From: Diaporthe sp. PMI_573
Taxonomy: Eukaryota; Ascomycota; Sordariomycetes; Diaporthales; Diaporthaceae
Direction: 5' to 3'
Assembly: GCA_021399435.1 (NCBI GenBank)
Contig: JAJTUP010000013.1
Coordinates: 372,001-436,000, forward strand
DNA: 64,000 nt
Below are positions 12,598 to 24,503 of the stretch, piece by piece. Under the pieces are notes generated by a model, which had not been told where the DNA came from, ran no database searches, and worked only from the letters and a program-made list of their open reading frames with translations. The first letter of the stretch is position 1. Each line of letters begins with the position of its first letter. The position numbers were made by a program, and so were the translations under genes.

Positions 12598-13949
12598 CGA
12601 CAGAGGAAAGACAGGAATCGTTTCATAATTACATAGTGTGGGAATTAGTGTAGAAGCAGATGGTGTACAACTCTGAACTCAGGAATCACCTCACATAATT
12701 GAGTAACACATTCTAAGCACACCATAATAATTAAAGCTATTCTGTCTACTCAGCCCTCCTTGGTATGAGGTTGAAAGACCTATTATTATGTTTTTAACTA
12801 ATTTTATTTAACTATGTATACTCTACTAGTACATAATGTCGATGTTCAGCATGCCTCCATTTAATCGGACTCTGGGACCCGCGTTTCTCAGCCACCAGAC
12901 ATGCCCCTAAACTGGAGCCGCGCATCAGCTCTGGTCATCCTTGTATGCAAGAAATGGCTCAACATTTTTACAACAGAAGTTCTCATTGGGTTACCAAGAG
13001 AACAAGGCTGCTAGGTGGATTCGAAGATATCCCGATGTATTTTAAAGTCGAGGCATAAGCACACTGTGCCGGAGAGAAGCGCAAGTAACTTGGAGAAGGG
13101 CCATCCGAATTGGGCACCCTGTGTCAAATGCGCACCCAACTCCATGGCAGTCTCCGATCACATTGATGGAGCAATTGCTGCGGTGTATATTGAACTCTCC
13201 GTTCTAAGTTATTACTGTGATACTAGCGAGTAATGCCCTCAACGCGACGTCAGGCCAAGCACGGAGATTGAGCCTCTCATCTAGTGGCATCGTGCAAGCA
13301 AGGTAAGCAAAGGTATCGAGCACTTCAGTCTGCTGTCCACATCCACGGGTATTCCAACATCGTAATCCAGACAAATTCCGTGGGGCTCGCACCACTGGCA
13401 TGCTTTTCCCATTTTTCTTGTCTAGGCTGCAGACAGCTAAAAGTCCTGGAAGGACGGAGTTGGCCGAATGCGTTGGGACGTGCCTTGGGTTATTGTAACT
13501 AGTCACATTGACAGCTCCAGGGTTTCATTCCCTTCCCACTGAGGGTTTCAGGTCGTCCGCTCCGCTCCGCAAATTTCAAGCCTTGGTTTTCCTGCAGACG
13601 ACACCAGCGGAACAAATCGAGGTCCCACGCTCATCCAATGAAAATTGCCGTCTCGTTTGCGAGGACTTGGGAAATCATCTCACTTGCGGTGAGCCTTTCG
13701 GCCCGGCCGGCCTCAATGCAGCATCCGCTCCCAATGCACCCCTGAGGCTTCAATTTGTGGATCCTCGAGTCAATCCTAACCTTAGCTGCCACCTTAGCAG
13801 ATTGGGTCCCCTAGCGGACGTTCGGGGCCGTACAATTATAAAGAAAATGTCTGGGCCGGGGCCTGAGGGAGGTGTGCATCCGTACCAGCCACTGCTGTGC
13901 CAATACACTCGTTGGGAACCCTCAGTTCTTCTGTACTGCACTTGCCAGC
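12598..13949. other. Intergenic between efflux pump and pectin methylesterase
   Basis: About 1.35 kb. The first 250 bp after the pump are AT-rich and look like its 3' flank. The rest has mixed composition. A 220-codon frame at 13508-14170 overlaps the pectin methylesterase start in another frame, has no domain and is not called. Confidence 0.5.
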
Positions 13950-15163
13950 ATGTTTACGTCAAGTATCGCTTTTGCGGCCCTCGCGGCCTTGCAAGTAATG
14001 CCTGGAGTTCTTGCCGATCCCGCTGCCGCCGCGGCTCCCGGCTGCGACGGACCCGATTCCCGGGTCTATCCATCAACTGGCGCGGTCGTGATCGATCCCA
14101 GCGGCGCCCACACTGGCAGTCACAAGACCATCAACGCAGGAGTTGCCACACTGAAGAACCAGACGGCTGAACAAACAATTTTCATCCTACCGGGCATCTA
14201 TCACGAGCAGGTCCTTCTCTCTCCTCTGCAGGGCCCGCTCGTTCTTCAGGGCTACACTTGCGATTCAAGCTCGTACGCGCACAATGAAGTGACGATCACT
14301 TCTGGGCTCGCACAAAAAGATATCCCCCCGGAGGTCACCGGTGAAGCTCGAAACGACCTCACGTAGGCATCCTTGTTCTCCTTTTACGGATCCCCGTATT
14401 TCTTGTTTTGGAATGTTCCAGAAAGAACACTTTAGGCTCGGTAGCAGATGATTAAGAATTAGATAGAAGCACCGTACGGCTCAAATCGGACAACATCAGG
14501 GTCTACAACCTTAACATTGCCAACACCGCTGGCAATGTGGGCCAAGCCCTGGCAGTGAACGTCAATGCAACAAACAACGGCTTCTATGGAGTTAACTTTA
14601 CGGGTGAGAAGATGCGTCTTTGCCTGCAGTTACAAGACAATTACTAACGCCAAGCAGGGTACCAGGACACAATCCTTAGCGACAAGGGTCGCCAGCTCTA
14701 CGCTAACTGTTACATCAACGGCGCCATCGATTTCATTTTCGGCCGCTATGCGCAGTCGTGGTTCGAAGGCTGCGATATCGAGTCGATCGGGCCTGGATAT
14801 ATTACAGCCAGCGGGCGCGAGTCGGACGATAGCTCTGCTTTCTACGTCTTCAACAAGGCCACGGTCACGGGTATTGCTGGCAAAGGTTCGACGTACCTGG
14901 GTCGTCCTTGGCGCCCTTATGCACGTGTCGTCTTCCAGAACAGCGATTTAAGCGATGCTGTCAACCCCACAGGATGGACAGATTGGAATGGAGACAACGT
15001 CACCGACCACGTTTACTTCAAAGAGTTTCAAAACACTGGTGCCGGGGCGGACCTGTCACAGAGAGTGGCCTATAGTGGTGTTTTGGAGGACGCTGTCAAG
15101 ATAACCGATATTCTTGGAGAAGGTTTTGAGGAGGAGTCTTGGATTGATGCAAGTTACCTGTAG
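13950..15163 (+). CDS. Secreted pectin methylesterase (CE8)
   Basis: Removes methyl esters from pectin in plant cell walls, preparing it for polygalacturonases and lyases. Exons 13950-14362, 14467-14603, 14658-15163; 351 aa. The N-terminus is a signal peptide (MFTSSIAFAALAALQVMPG) with likely cleavage after VLA. Family motifs appear in order: GIYHEQV, QALAV, GYQDTI (catalytic Asp region), DFIFGR (second Asp) and LGRPW (substrate Arg/Trp). Length fits fungal enzymes. Intron 1 (14363-14466, 104 bp) is one of three near-identical introns in this window and is the most diverged copy. No close partner gene; with the alpha-L-rhamnosidase downstream it points to a plant-associated life style. Confidence 0.95.
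14363..14466 (+). repeat. Introner-like element copy A (intron 1 of pectin methylesterase)
   Basis: A 104-bp intron with the shared core: ACGGATCCCCG from offset 24, then TTGTTTTGGAATGTT, then AACACTTTAGG and GGTAGCAG, ending in TAG. The order and the distances from both splice sites match copies B (25200-25304) and C (52123-52226, minus). It is more diverged than B and C: the second GGATCC arm reads GGCTCGG and the CTAAC branch site has become GATTAAG. Confidence 0.85.
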
Positions 15164-16055
15164 ATACGGTTGCATACTGGGAGGAAGGCTCTGCGCCGGG
15201 TACTCTATCGATCATGTACACCATTAGGTATCGAATATTCTTTGTGCCATTATGGTGTGCACGACTGGAGTTATCTTCTCCCACGATGCATTTTCAATAG
15301 GAGCTTGCTATGAAAGAAACTGCTGTCATCATCTTAATCCAAATGCATAGAGTTCAACAGAAGATGAAACATAATACACAGAGAAAAGAAGTCAAAAAGC
15401 AAAGCAATAAACTCAATACATTACTAAAAATGTAACCTATACTATTTTAACCTTAGGAATCATTCTATGTAAGTAGTAATTTCTTTTTTAATCCATATAT
15501 ATATATATATATATATAAGATCTGTCTCTGCTCTAATTTGCCACTACGGTTGACTCCCCCTGCCTCCCTTCCTTTTTCTTCCCCGCCCCCCCCCCCCCGC
15601 CGTGTTGTTGCCACACAACTACATGGCTTGCTTTACGAAATTTAGCTAAAAGCAGCCTCGACTTCAGAATGAATCTGACCCGCCTGGCTAAACAGATTAC
15701 TATGTCGAAGAACTGGGACATTTTTTGGCGCGTCACACTGATTCAGTGACTTGAAAAGCCCTGACAGTGCTCAGCCACAAAGTGTTCGCCGGTTTGACGG
15801 AGATGATGACAGAGTCGATGAATCCGGGATACCTGGAGACAAATTGAATGCGCCTTCGAGATTTGTGCTTTACTAGGCTTCCGAAAAATGTGCGTCAATT
15901 AAAATAACAGTCGCAAATCGTTTCACTTGCGCCAAGGGCAATTTATTCGACATTAATTTGCGTCCGCTGAGTAATGAGTCCGGATTTCCCATCATGAACC
16001 GGGCTGCTGAGGATGACTTTTACTCAATTAAATGTTTACCAGTATGGACAAGGGT
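15164..16055. other. Intergenic with (TA)n and poly-C tracts
   Basis: Between the convergent ends of pectin methylesterase and an MFS gene. It holds an AT-rich stretch with a (TA)n run near 15496-15518 and a C-run near 15585-15598. No gene is recognised. Confidence 0.6.
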
Positions 16056-17902
16056 TCATTGTAGCCTGCTCTCCCTCTTCTGCCCATCGGGTGAACTTTT
16101 CCCTACCCTTTCTGAACCTTGCTCATCTACAGGCACCGAAGATTGGTGTGTCCCATGACCCTTTACATTCAGCCTTCTCTGTCTCCACTGCAGCCCTTTC
16201 CAATGCAGAGCAAGGAGAAAAGTCGCGGACAAAAGCAGAATAGATGCCAAGAGCAGAAACGTCCAACCAGGTCCTGTGGCTCGCAATAGACTACAACAGT
16301 CAGAGTCAGCTCTCAAAGGACCAAGGGACTGGTTTCATACAGATTGGAGGAAGGAAAAGATCACAAGGTTGGAATAGCCGAATTCAAAGCCAGCAGCGTA
16401 GCACCTTCTTCGGCCCGTAGGCCACAGATGGTAGAGGTTTCTTCTTCAAGGGGTTCAGATCTTGTTTAAAGACTTACGGATCAAGTGCTGCAAGATAACC
16501 CGCAGCCATTTCGCATCGGACAAGATTGCAAGCGGCTTGTGCGGTCGACGGACATTCTTGGTTCACATCGACGAGTAGAGTGCTCAATGCCGTGAACATT
16601 GTCTGAATGGTTAGACCAATAAAGAATTGGGTAACAAGTGGGCCAGCCATTACTACACCTGCCTGCAGTTGCCAGCCATAGGCCAGGATGAGGCAGGCGC
16701 TAACGGAGACGAGTGGGACGATCGTTCGGAGTCTTGCTTTTTCGATTGGGAAAGTCGACAGGTTGTCAGCTTTGTTGCGAGTGACAGGAACACCTAACTC
16801 GGCGGCTGTCTTCCGGAAGTTTCTGTCGAGTAGCCTTCCAGTAGCAAAAGCAGATAGAGCACATGCAATACCAAAAGGTATGTAAACGAGCCCACTAGCG
16901 AGCCCTGTAATTTCGTAGATATCGAGAAATAACGAAGACAGTGAGGCTTGGAGACATGAATAAGTCGCATAGCCCACGCCGTACGCCGCCATCACCAAAG
17001 CGGTGCCGGGGGATCGAAGCAGCTTTATGGACGTCAGTGGATTCATTGAAGCTCTCCCTTGGTCTTTCTTTTGATCCGGTGCTTCATCTGCAGACCTGGC
17101 TGCCACCTTGGGGAGAAGAGGAGGTAATAGTGGTCGATTAATACCCCGGGCTTGTATACTTCCGTTGCCAACAATGCCTCGGCTGGTCTCTGGCAAGAAC
17201 AATGCTATCGGTATGAGGCAGCACGGCGTAGCAGCTGAGAGGAACCAGAAGATGGAGCGCCATGACCACCGCAACAGCAACAAGCCACTCAGAAGGGGAC
17301 CGATACTAGGCGGCGTGTTTAGACTGACGTAAGTGTCAGCGCGATGGATCAATTTCTGTGCCAAGGAGAGATTTGAGTTGAATTAAGAGGCTGTTCACAT
17401 ACAAAAAGGATATGACGCCTGCGTATCCGCCTCTCTCAGCAGGCGTGAAGAGGTCACTTAAGACACCGTACGTGACGGAGAACGTCCCTGAAATACCTGC
17501 ACTCTGAACCATCCGCAAGAAGAACAGAAGTCCAAAATCAGACTGCAGGGCCAGGCCAACATTCGATAGTAGGTAGACTGTCAAAGCAATGAGAAATACG
17601 GGTCGCCTCCCGAAGCGATCCGCCGCGTTTCCTGTAATAGAAGGAAAGATTCCCGACACGATGAGGTAAGATGTGACCGTGAGATTGATTCTCTCGATGC
17701 TTTCGTCAAGGTCTTGGGCAATGGCCGGTATGGCCGGAAAATAGATAAAGCTGCTGGCAGATGAGAACCACCCTGCGAACGCCGAAAGGCCAATGATGTA
17801 TTTCTTCTGTGTGTGCGAAAACGCCGAATACCCAGGTGCCTCGTCAATGTGAGACTGGGCCTGGATGGCGTCTTCTGGCGAGTTTTCCTCCTTGCTAGCC
17901 AT
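16056..17902 (-). CDS. MFS multidrug transporter, DHA1/QDR-like with 12 helices
   Basis: Predicted plasma-membrane exporter. Exons 17902-17403, 17323-16478, 16290-16056; 526 aa. The start is the ATG opening MASKEENSPEDAIQ; in-frame sequence further upstream has no ATG. Features: a first helix after a polar tail, the motif-A loop NAADRFGRRPVF, a motif-C region TPPSIGPLLSG, a long central loop rich in charged residues, and a short cytoplasmic tail. Splicing intron 1 joins VISFF to LNTPPSIGP; splicing intron 2 joins AALDP to LLRATGPGW, as the last helices require. Intron 2 is unusually long (187 bp) and is homologous to an intron in the Zn2Cys6 gene 36 kb away. Substrate unknown. Confidence 0.9.
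16291..16477 (-). repeat. Second repeated intron family, copy 1 (intron 2 of MFS gene)
   Basis: A 187-bp intron beginning GTAAG. On the minus strand it carries a GATCTGAACCCCTT block near the 5' end, a CCATCTGTGGCC block, and at the 3' end TTTGAGAGCTGACTCTGA followed by CTGTTGTAG. Copy 2 (external intron in the Zn2Cys6 gene, 188 bp) has the same blocks in the same order, including GCTGACTCTGA as the likely branch site and a TGTAG acceptor. Confidence 0.75.
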
Positions 17903-18428
17903 ACCCGGGTAGTTCAGGTAACAAATTGCGTGAGCCAACGAGCTCAAGAAAACGCGACGTTGAGAAGAGCGCCGACACAGAGAAGTTGGACGTCAGCACG
18001 AGTGGATCCACCCTGAGCCTGGGAGAACCAACACCAACTTAGAATAGTGGGTCCTCGCATCCTACGGCAGGGTTCTCGGTGTTATTAATGCTACAGTGGA
18101 GGCGGGTCCTCGTGGAAACCAGATCACCTAATCCATGTGAGGTACTCAGCATCCGCCAATCCTGCATATCGGGGGCATAGAAAATATTGTAGCTGGAATT
18201 GGCGCTCGGGGTCTGGGACTTTCAAATGATTGGGGTATACTGTATAGCGAAATCTCGGCTTACAAACCAGAATGATTTCACGGCGAGCTTGATGGATTTC
18301 CAAGTCCTGCCCCCCGCCTTGCTACTACCTAGAGACGTCATCAAAGCTTACTGCCCGAAGATTCACCGACTAGGTCACAACCGCGGACTCGGAGGATTTA
18401 CAAATGTCAACTAAAGGCTAAAATTTAT
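17903..18428. other. Intergenic; no gene recognised
   Basis: About 0.5 kb upstream of the MFS gene, presumably containing its promoter. No domain-bearing frame is seen. Confidence 0.5.
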
Positions 18429-19120
18429 TTGCTTAAGACTCAAGTCATTTCTAACAATTTTGCCTTGAAAACAGTCAATGACGCAGACAGATGCACCATG
18501 GTACTCGACATTGATCCGGCCGATGTCCGGCACCAGCGAGACCTGGAAACGGTGGAGTACGACCTGTATAGATATGCAGCTGAGCTCGCTGTCCTGGACG
18601 TCGGGGAAGTTGAGAGTGCGCGCAATTTTGTGGGTATTTTGTATGAGGAAGAAGCGCCAACTGGGCAACTCTTTTGGGCGGACTGGCGACTGATGGTGGC
18701 CTGGAAGTCATGGGGGTTAGTGACCAGGAAGTATATCGGGCAGCAGAAACTTTGAAAGGAAACTATACAGATGTTCCTGAGGAAGTATATCTTTTCAACC
18801 TTTTGCCTTCAAAGATGGGAACGCCGGTACTCCCTGCCCGATGATACAATTGTCAAAGCTCTCGGTATCTCTATGAAGCTCAATTCACAGGCCAAGCTAG
18901 GTGCAATATCTTTACGAAAAAATACCCAAGACTACTGAGAACTTCAGCCGCCGCCTCGGCATGTTTGAGCTTGATGAGACCAGTGCAGATTTGGTCAAGA
19001 TGTTTATAAGTGGCTGGAGTCGCAGAACGGTCGATGATTATGTGGTAGCCGAAAAGCTATGGCCTATTATATTTGAAGCCGTGGTTATATGGGAGACTGG
19101 CTTGAATCGAAGATGATAAA
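18429..19120 (+). pseudogene. Decayed gene remnant, family not recognised
   Basis: Several consecutive plus-strand frames read like real protein but are broken by stops and frame changes: around 18501-18755 (ending near WADWRLMVAWKSW), around 18768-18900 (RYSLPDDTIVKALGIS) and 18901-19116 (RRLGMFELDETSADLVK). No single intron set joins them, so I read this as an old dead gene. I do not recognise the family. Confidence 0.3.
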
Positions 19121-19559
19121 GGAATTGCTCGAGATTGGTGAGAAGAATACCGTTACTGGTCATAGTATACGGCACTGGAAGAAATGGGCGGTAGTAGCCC
19201 AGAGAGATTGTTTAAGTATCTTGGTTTTTAATCTAAATATATCTGTTTCTGAAACATGTTAGTGCCAATAATCTGCAATGGCTTTTTCTTGCCTTGCGGT
19301 TGCTTTCCTTAATGCCCCGGGGCTTCGGTGTCCCAACCTGGATTGGTCACCTCGGGCATTCATCTCGATTTGCACCGCACAGCAGCATTCAGCAACTCGT
19401 GCGGGTGGGCAATTTGAGCGCAATGACCAGCCTTTACCTGGCTGTCCACAATGTTGATAGGAAAACTATGTTCTTATCCATTACAGACGTTCGACCTCTA
19501 GATCAATCTGGTATCCACTGGTTCTTCCATCCGGTATATAGTCAGCACATGTTAGCTCG

Positions 19560-19990
19560 GTGATTTCACTCAGACGCTTGAGAAGAAGTGATGGTGCCAC
19601 GGGGGCGTTGGAGAGGTCTCAATCAAGCAGAATATCTCCTGAGCCATATGGCGTATATGCCCTTGCGAGAAGCCGTATTTGTGTCCAGGGTAGTGTACAT
19701 CGCAATTGCGGAGATTTCCGATATCTCACTGAAGACCAGTGCTCTTCATCTATTTTATGTTAGCCTTGACAAGAACTTTCAAACATAACCTCCTCCGACA
19801 TGATGTTGATGGCTGCGCGAAGCTTGATGAACGGAGAAGACATGTACCCTGTACTACTCTGCGAAGTTGCGGAGCTAGTAAGAATGACATGCGGACATTC
19901 TTCTTTGAGATGATGTGCTATCGCTGTAATTACCTGGGCATTGGATCTCTGAAGTCCTGCCTTAGGTTATCCCCGTGAACAACTGGTCCA
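19560..19990 (+). pseudogene. Possible MFS transporter remnant
   Basis: The plus strand at 19594-19788 encodes a hydrophobic run (AVFVSRVVYIAIAEISDIS) resembling the helix plus SD-x(n)-R loop in the middle of MFS proteins. In another frame at about 19800-19890 there is MMLMAARSLMNGEDMYPVLL, resembling the following helix. The frame changes and stops mean it cannot be expressed as such. The assignment rests on pattern memory only. Confidence 0.25.
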
Positions 19991-20885
19991 TTCACGCAAC
20001 ATGGGAAGGAAAACTTCAATGGTTAGTATACCTGGCACATTTGAAACCATCAAGTCCTTAAATTCACATCATTTGTCTTGTTCCCACCGAGTACGTCGTA
20101 GGTCTGCTTTTTCCACGGGGCTCTGGGTATCCAGATTTCCCGTTGCCTTCCGTGGGGTTCTCAGTGCTACCTAGGTAACAATACCAAAGGGTCTTGAACA
20201 CTTGGGAGCCTCAAAGCTGATCTCCTCGTTCCTGCAGGCCATTCTCCATTTCAATCCCATGGATGAGTTGCAAGGTTGCTCCGGGTTGGCTAGGTTACCC
20301 AGCATGCCCTCTCTCCTCCACGATCTACAGGTTGCTGATGTTCATCAAATGGTGAAGGAAAATTGTGCGTTTCAAACATTCCGGACTGATCCATGGTCCA
20401 TCCTAACGGGTCCTGCCTGACTGACGAAAAATAGATTTGTTTGAATACTGGCAGTTCTCAGTTGTGGGTCGGTAAGTACTGTGCCTAGTTAGAACGCGTT
20501 AACCTACCTACACTACAAACCCTAACCCCTCTTGGCCTGAAGAAGGCGGCCAATCCACTCGGCAAGGTTCCATGGAAGGAGTTTGCGAGCTGTGGGCGGG
20601 CCGATGGGTCTGTTCGCCCCAGCCGCGTCCGCCGTAGTCTTGACTCGGACCGGTAGCAGCGTATCGGGACGAGGTCGAGAACGGAAAGAACGGCCCCCAA
20701 GGTCTGGAACTTTGCTATTGATGCCTTGATTACCCAAAGCTGACCTCGTGGACCTTCGAGTCGAGGCGGTGAGCCAGCCAGGCTGATTTGATTACCTCAG
20801 GGGCGTTGGAAGAACGCCGTCTGACATAATATGTGACAAGAGCCGCCGCCACATAAAATGCGACTGTGAGTCGGCGTTCAGCTCC
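19991..20885. other. Intergenic before the ATP-grasp gene
   Basis: About 0.9 kb with no recognised gene. The right end is GC-rich and should hold the promoter of the ATP-grasp gene. Confidence 0.5.
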
Positions 20886-22451
20886 ATGTCCCAGCGACAG
20901 ACTTCGACTGGGAGTTCAAAAGGATCGCCTGGACCGCAACAAGAATCAACAGCATCGGCGCGCTTACCCAGTACGGTCTCTTTTGCAGCCAACATGAAGG
21001 TCGAGCAGCCCAGGGCTCATGCATACACGCTGCCGGGCAACATCGTCACGCTGCAGAATGCGGCACAGCAGCCACCGCCACCACAGACAACCGCCCCGCG
21101 GACACACGCGCGGACGGTGACGGGCCCCCAAGAGACGCACACCGCCAACACTATACAGCTGGACACCACTCTGGCCGAGCTCTACCAAGCCAATGGAATA
21201 CAGGGGCCATTCATCGTGACCATGTATTGCGTCTTTGGACACATGGATCTGCACCCAGCATGGACGCGTGAGTTGGTCTATCCGGAGGACGAGGAGCCCG
21301 TGCCCTATTCCACAGAAAACGAGCAGGAGATTGCGAGATTGCGCAAGATCATATTGGGCATGAAGCCCCTCCGCAGGGCGTTTGGGGTGGGTAACATGGA
21401 TGTGCTCCTGTTCGGGCCAAATGTCACGGCCGAGGGGATGGACAAGGCACTCTCGCAGCTAGCGCCAAGCCAGCGACATCGACCCGTGATTGTGGATCTG
21501 GACGGGCACGACGTCGGCGCGCAACTGAGGCGGGCCACCTCGGGCAAGAAACTCCTGTTCTGGCGGCCACAGGGCTGGATGGACGAACACGACTGCCTTC
21601 TCGACCCGAGGGAGATGTTTGATATCAACAGCAAGGGGTTCCTCCTCGAATCCGGCATGCACACTCCACCATCCGAGGTCATCAACCTGCAGACCTTGGA
21701 TCTGGCTGACAAGTCCTGCCTCTTCTGGGCCAGGCCGCTTCCGTTCGTGGTCAAGCTATATCGCGCGGGATGTAGCTTCGGCACCTACATTGTCAAGACG
21801 GAGCGCCAGCGAGACGAGATGGTGGGGGCCATGGCCAAGTACAAGGCACGCGGAACGACCGAGGTGCTGCTGAGCGAGTATATCGATCTGGTGCAGGACC
21901 TGAGCGTGCACTTCTTTGTTGGTGCGCCGGGGACGGTGCATGACAGGGATAATCCTCAAATTCTTGGAGTCACAATCCAGACGCTGACTGATGCCGGGAA
22001 GTGGGTTGGGGGCCACATAGACTTTAGCATGCAGGAGGAGCTGCAGAAGCTGGTGTGGGATAGCGTGCGGGAAACCACGAGAAGAATGCCCAAGACATTC
22101 ATGGGCTGGGCTGGGGTGGACATCGTCGTGGACAGAGAAGGTGGGCAGTGGGTCGTCGATCTGAATGCCCGTTTCACTGGCTCCATGCCCATATGCCTCA
22201 TGTCTGGCCACTTCTGGAAGCAAAGGGGCCTGCCATTAGCCCAATTTTCGGCAGTGGACTATGGCGGGGACGTGGATTGCATCTACGCCAGGCTCGGAAC
22301 GCTGGTGCAGACGGGCCAGATTGTGGTCACGGCAACGGCGAGCATTGAGGAGGGTGGGAACATGGCAGATGTAGTGTGGGGTGGGAGAAATATGAAGGAG
22401 CTGGCGGAAGTTCAGACATGGATTAGACAGGCGCTTGCGAGAGCATCCTAG
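20886..22451 (+). CDS. ATP-grasp domain protein
   Basis: Intronless, 521 aa. A low-complexity, Pro/Gln/Thr-rich N-terminus (about residues 1-90) precedes a folded region. The C-terminal half has ATP-grasp features: the Lys/Gly-rich ATP-binding strand-loop in VVKLYRAGCSFGTYIVK (about residues 285-300), an acidic hinge in LLSEYIDLVQDLSV, and the metal-binding signature VVDLNARFTGS near residue 420. ATP-grasp enzymes form amide or thioester bonds through acyl-phosphate intermediates. Relatives in filamentous fungi are often stand-alone and associated with secondary metabolism or solid-state growth; that link is family knowledge recalled, not tested. It stands tail-to-tail with a GST gene. Substrates cannot be inferred. 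Confidence 0.85.
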   Translation: MSQRQTSTGSSKGSPGPQQESTASARLPSTVSFAANMKVEQPRAHAYTLPGNIVTLQNAAQQPPPPQTTAPRTHARTVTGPQETHTANTIQLDTTLAELYQANGIQGPFIVTMYCVFGHMDLHPAWTRELVYPEDEEPVPYSTENEQEIARLRKIILGMKPLRRAFGVGNMDVLLFGPNVTAEGMDKALSQLAPSQRHRPVIVDLDGHDVGAQLRRATSGKKLLFWRPQGWMDEHDCLLDPREMFDINSKGFLLESGMHTPPSEVINLQTLDLADKSCLFWARPLPFVVKLYRAGCSFGTYIVKTERQRDEMVGAMAKYKARGTTEVLLSEYIDLVQDLSVHFFVGAPGTVHDRDNPQILGVTIQTLTDAGKWVGGHIDFSMQEELQKLVWDSVRETTRRMPKTFMGWAGVDIVVDREGGQWVVDLNARFTGSMPICLMSGHFWKQRGLPLAQFSAVDYGGDVDCIYARLGTLVQTGQIVVTATASIEEGGNMADVVWGGRNMKELAEVQTWIRQALARAS

Positions 22452-22758
22452 ATATCACTCTGTCCCAGGACAGGACACAGCCTCAGAATATTCATCAGGC
22501 CTTGGCATGTTCCGACCAACATGGGGCCAATCATTGCGGAGTTGGGGTTCATTAGGAGGCACACTGTGTCACCAAGTATCTAGTGCTAATACTAGGTACG
22601 TGAGCTGGGTGCTCCATGCTAGCTAATTCTAATCGCGACCTCTCGCAAAGTTGCTAGCCCACCAGCTGCGATAATCGATACCTCTACAAATCTAGCAGCG
22701 GTGGCCGGAAAGCAGCGGATTAAAGATAAAGATCAAGCTGCGTTGTGTTTTAAAACCA
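22452..22758. other. Short convergent intergenic region
   Basis: About 300 bp between the stop codons of the ATP-grasp and GST genes. No feature recognised. Confidence 0.6.
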
Positions 22759-23543
22759 TCAGTCCAGTCCTGCAGCAGCCCTCATCCTGGCTCTCTTGGC
22801 CACAGACCGCTTGACTATCACATCTTCGTCAAAGACCCTTGTGATACTCTCGTGTCTGGACGTGGCATTTGCCCATTTGTGAAAGTTTGGCGCCTCTGCC
22901 TCTATCCGCCTGTACAAACTCGTAGGGTACACGCCGTGCCTGCTCAAAATGAGCGCGCGGATCACAAACGGCCCTGTGATCACCTCCGCAAGGGTGAGCT
23001 GTTCACTTCCACCCCAAAAAGGTGCCGCATCAGCTAGTAGTGGCTCAAGTTCCATCTTGATGCCATCAACAGCATCTTCCACCACTCTTTCCTCGTCCGC
23101 GGCCATGGGTGATTCAAACAGCCGGAACAGAATCGTGTGGTACTTTGTCCAGTAGGCATCGATGAAGAAGTTCATCTTTGCTCGTTTCAGCGCCCCAGCA
23201 GTGGATGTGGGAGGAGGACATAGGTGTGATGGGAAGACATCACAGAGGAACTGGCAGACGATGTGAGACTCGACGATGACTTGGTCGTTGAAAATGAGTA
23301 CCGGTACAAGGCCGCGGGGATTCAGCTTGAGGAAGTCGGCAGGGCGGGGTCCGTCCACATTGATGACTCGCTCTTCATAGGAAATCCCCAGCTCGGCGAG
23401 ACACACGTCCGCGCGATTTGCCCCTTGTTCAATTAGTCGTGGAAGATCAGGGGACTATCTTTGTATGAAGACAGGATCCACTCACACGTGCATGTGTGGT
23501 TAGTGTAGAGGACTATCGCGTTCGGGTTCTCTGATGAACCCAT
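22759..23543 (-). CDS. Glutathione S-transferase-like protein (omega type, Cys active site)
   Basis: Exons 23543-23486 and 23423-22759; 240 aa. The first exon encodes only MGSSENPNAIVLYTNHTC plus one base. Splicing at GTGAGT and CAAG joins it into HTCTWANRADVCLAELGISY, equivalent to the CPWAHR active-site motif of omega/Cys-type GSTs, with Cys18 in the catalytic position. The thioredoxin-fold half continues with LNPRGLVPVLIFND and VESHIVCQFL (the usual SNAIL/TRY position reads VESHI). The helical C-terminal domain follows. Likely cytosolic, with thioltransferase, dehalogenase-like or conjugation chemistry. GSTs occur in many fungal biosynthetic clusters, and the adjacent pumps and ATP-grasp enzyme make that possible here. 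Confidence 0.88.
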
Positions 23544-24503
23544 ACTTGTGGTTGAGGCTATGTCGGACAACGCAGTTAAGCTCATGGGAGATATCCCAAG
23601 ATACTAGCAACAGTACGATTCTTTCGACTGAATCTGATCTGGCACAGTGCACGATGATAATGCCGTCAGAATTTTGCTTAAAGCGTTATGGAAAGGATGA
23701 GGCGAACGGGGGAAGGAAGCAGACACCGTCTCAGGTAGTCATGGTAAATTGTGAACCACGTGTTACTCAGCGCTCCGCAGCGTCGCCCCGTCGTTGGCGA
23801 AGACCGCTACTGCAGGTCATCCCCACACGCGGGCGCCGAAGTGGCAGGAGTCTGCGAAGCTGAGTGACCAATGAACTTGCCCGCGAAATTCTCCGAGCAA
23901 GTGGCACCTTTGTGCGCCTTGAGATGCTGCCCTAGCTACCAACGAATCGGGATATATGCAACGGCAGCTAAGATTCGACACCAACACAGGTATTGCAGCG
24001 TCGCATCACATCTTCACGATAGCCTTGCATTGCTTTACGGGCTCTCTGCACCTAGATTGAGAGAATGGGATGGATGGGTCGCCTCTGCCTCCCTATCAGA
24101 AACTTCTTCAGTTGGTCTTCACTCCTGCCAGACACCTTGCTCCAGACGCCTCTGCCGGCTCCAGGACTGGCTGAGCCTGAGCCACCAACATGCCTCACCT
24201 GCCTGAATCAACATGATCTGCCCGGATGAAGAGCCAATGATCTCATTCCTGTGGGTTCGATCACATCCTACAGTGCCACCAACACTCACGGCTCTATGTG
24301 CATGTGGGTCTTCAAAGCCCGCGCCGTGTCGGGATGGAGTGGTGTTATGGATGTGTTGGGAGTTGCGCCAAGGAAGCTCCTTCCATGGGAATTCGGGAAT
24401 GAATGTCTGTGTTTCTATTTATCATATAGGACCACATCCCGTCTCGGCTGGGGGGTGGCCAGAACGATGTTGAAAAACTCCTTATTACTGTCCTGCTGTC
24501 GTC
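23544..24503. other. Divergent promoter region between GST and MFS genes
   Basis: About 960 bp upstream of both the GST gene (minus) and the next MFS gene (plus). No gene is recognised. It should contain both promoters. Confidence 0.55.

Noticed and set aside
13508..14170. 220-codon frame before pectin methylesterase
   Set aside because: Overlaps the signal-peptide exon of the enzyme in another frame and has no domain.
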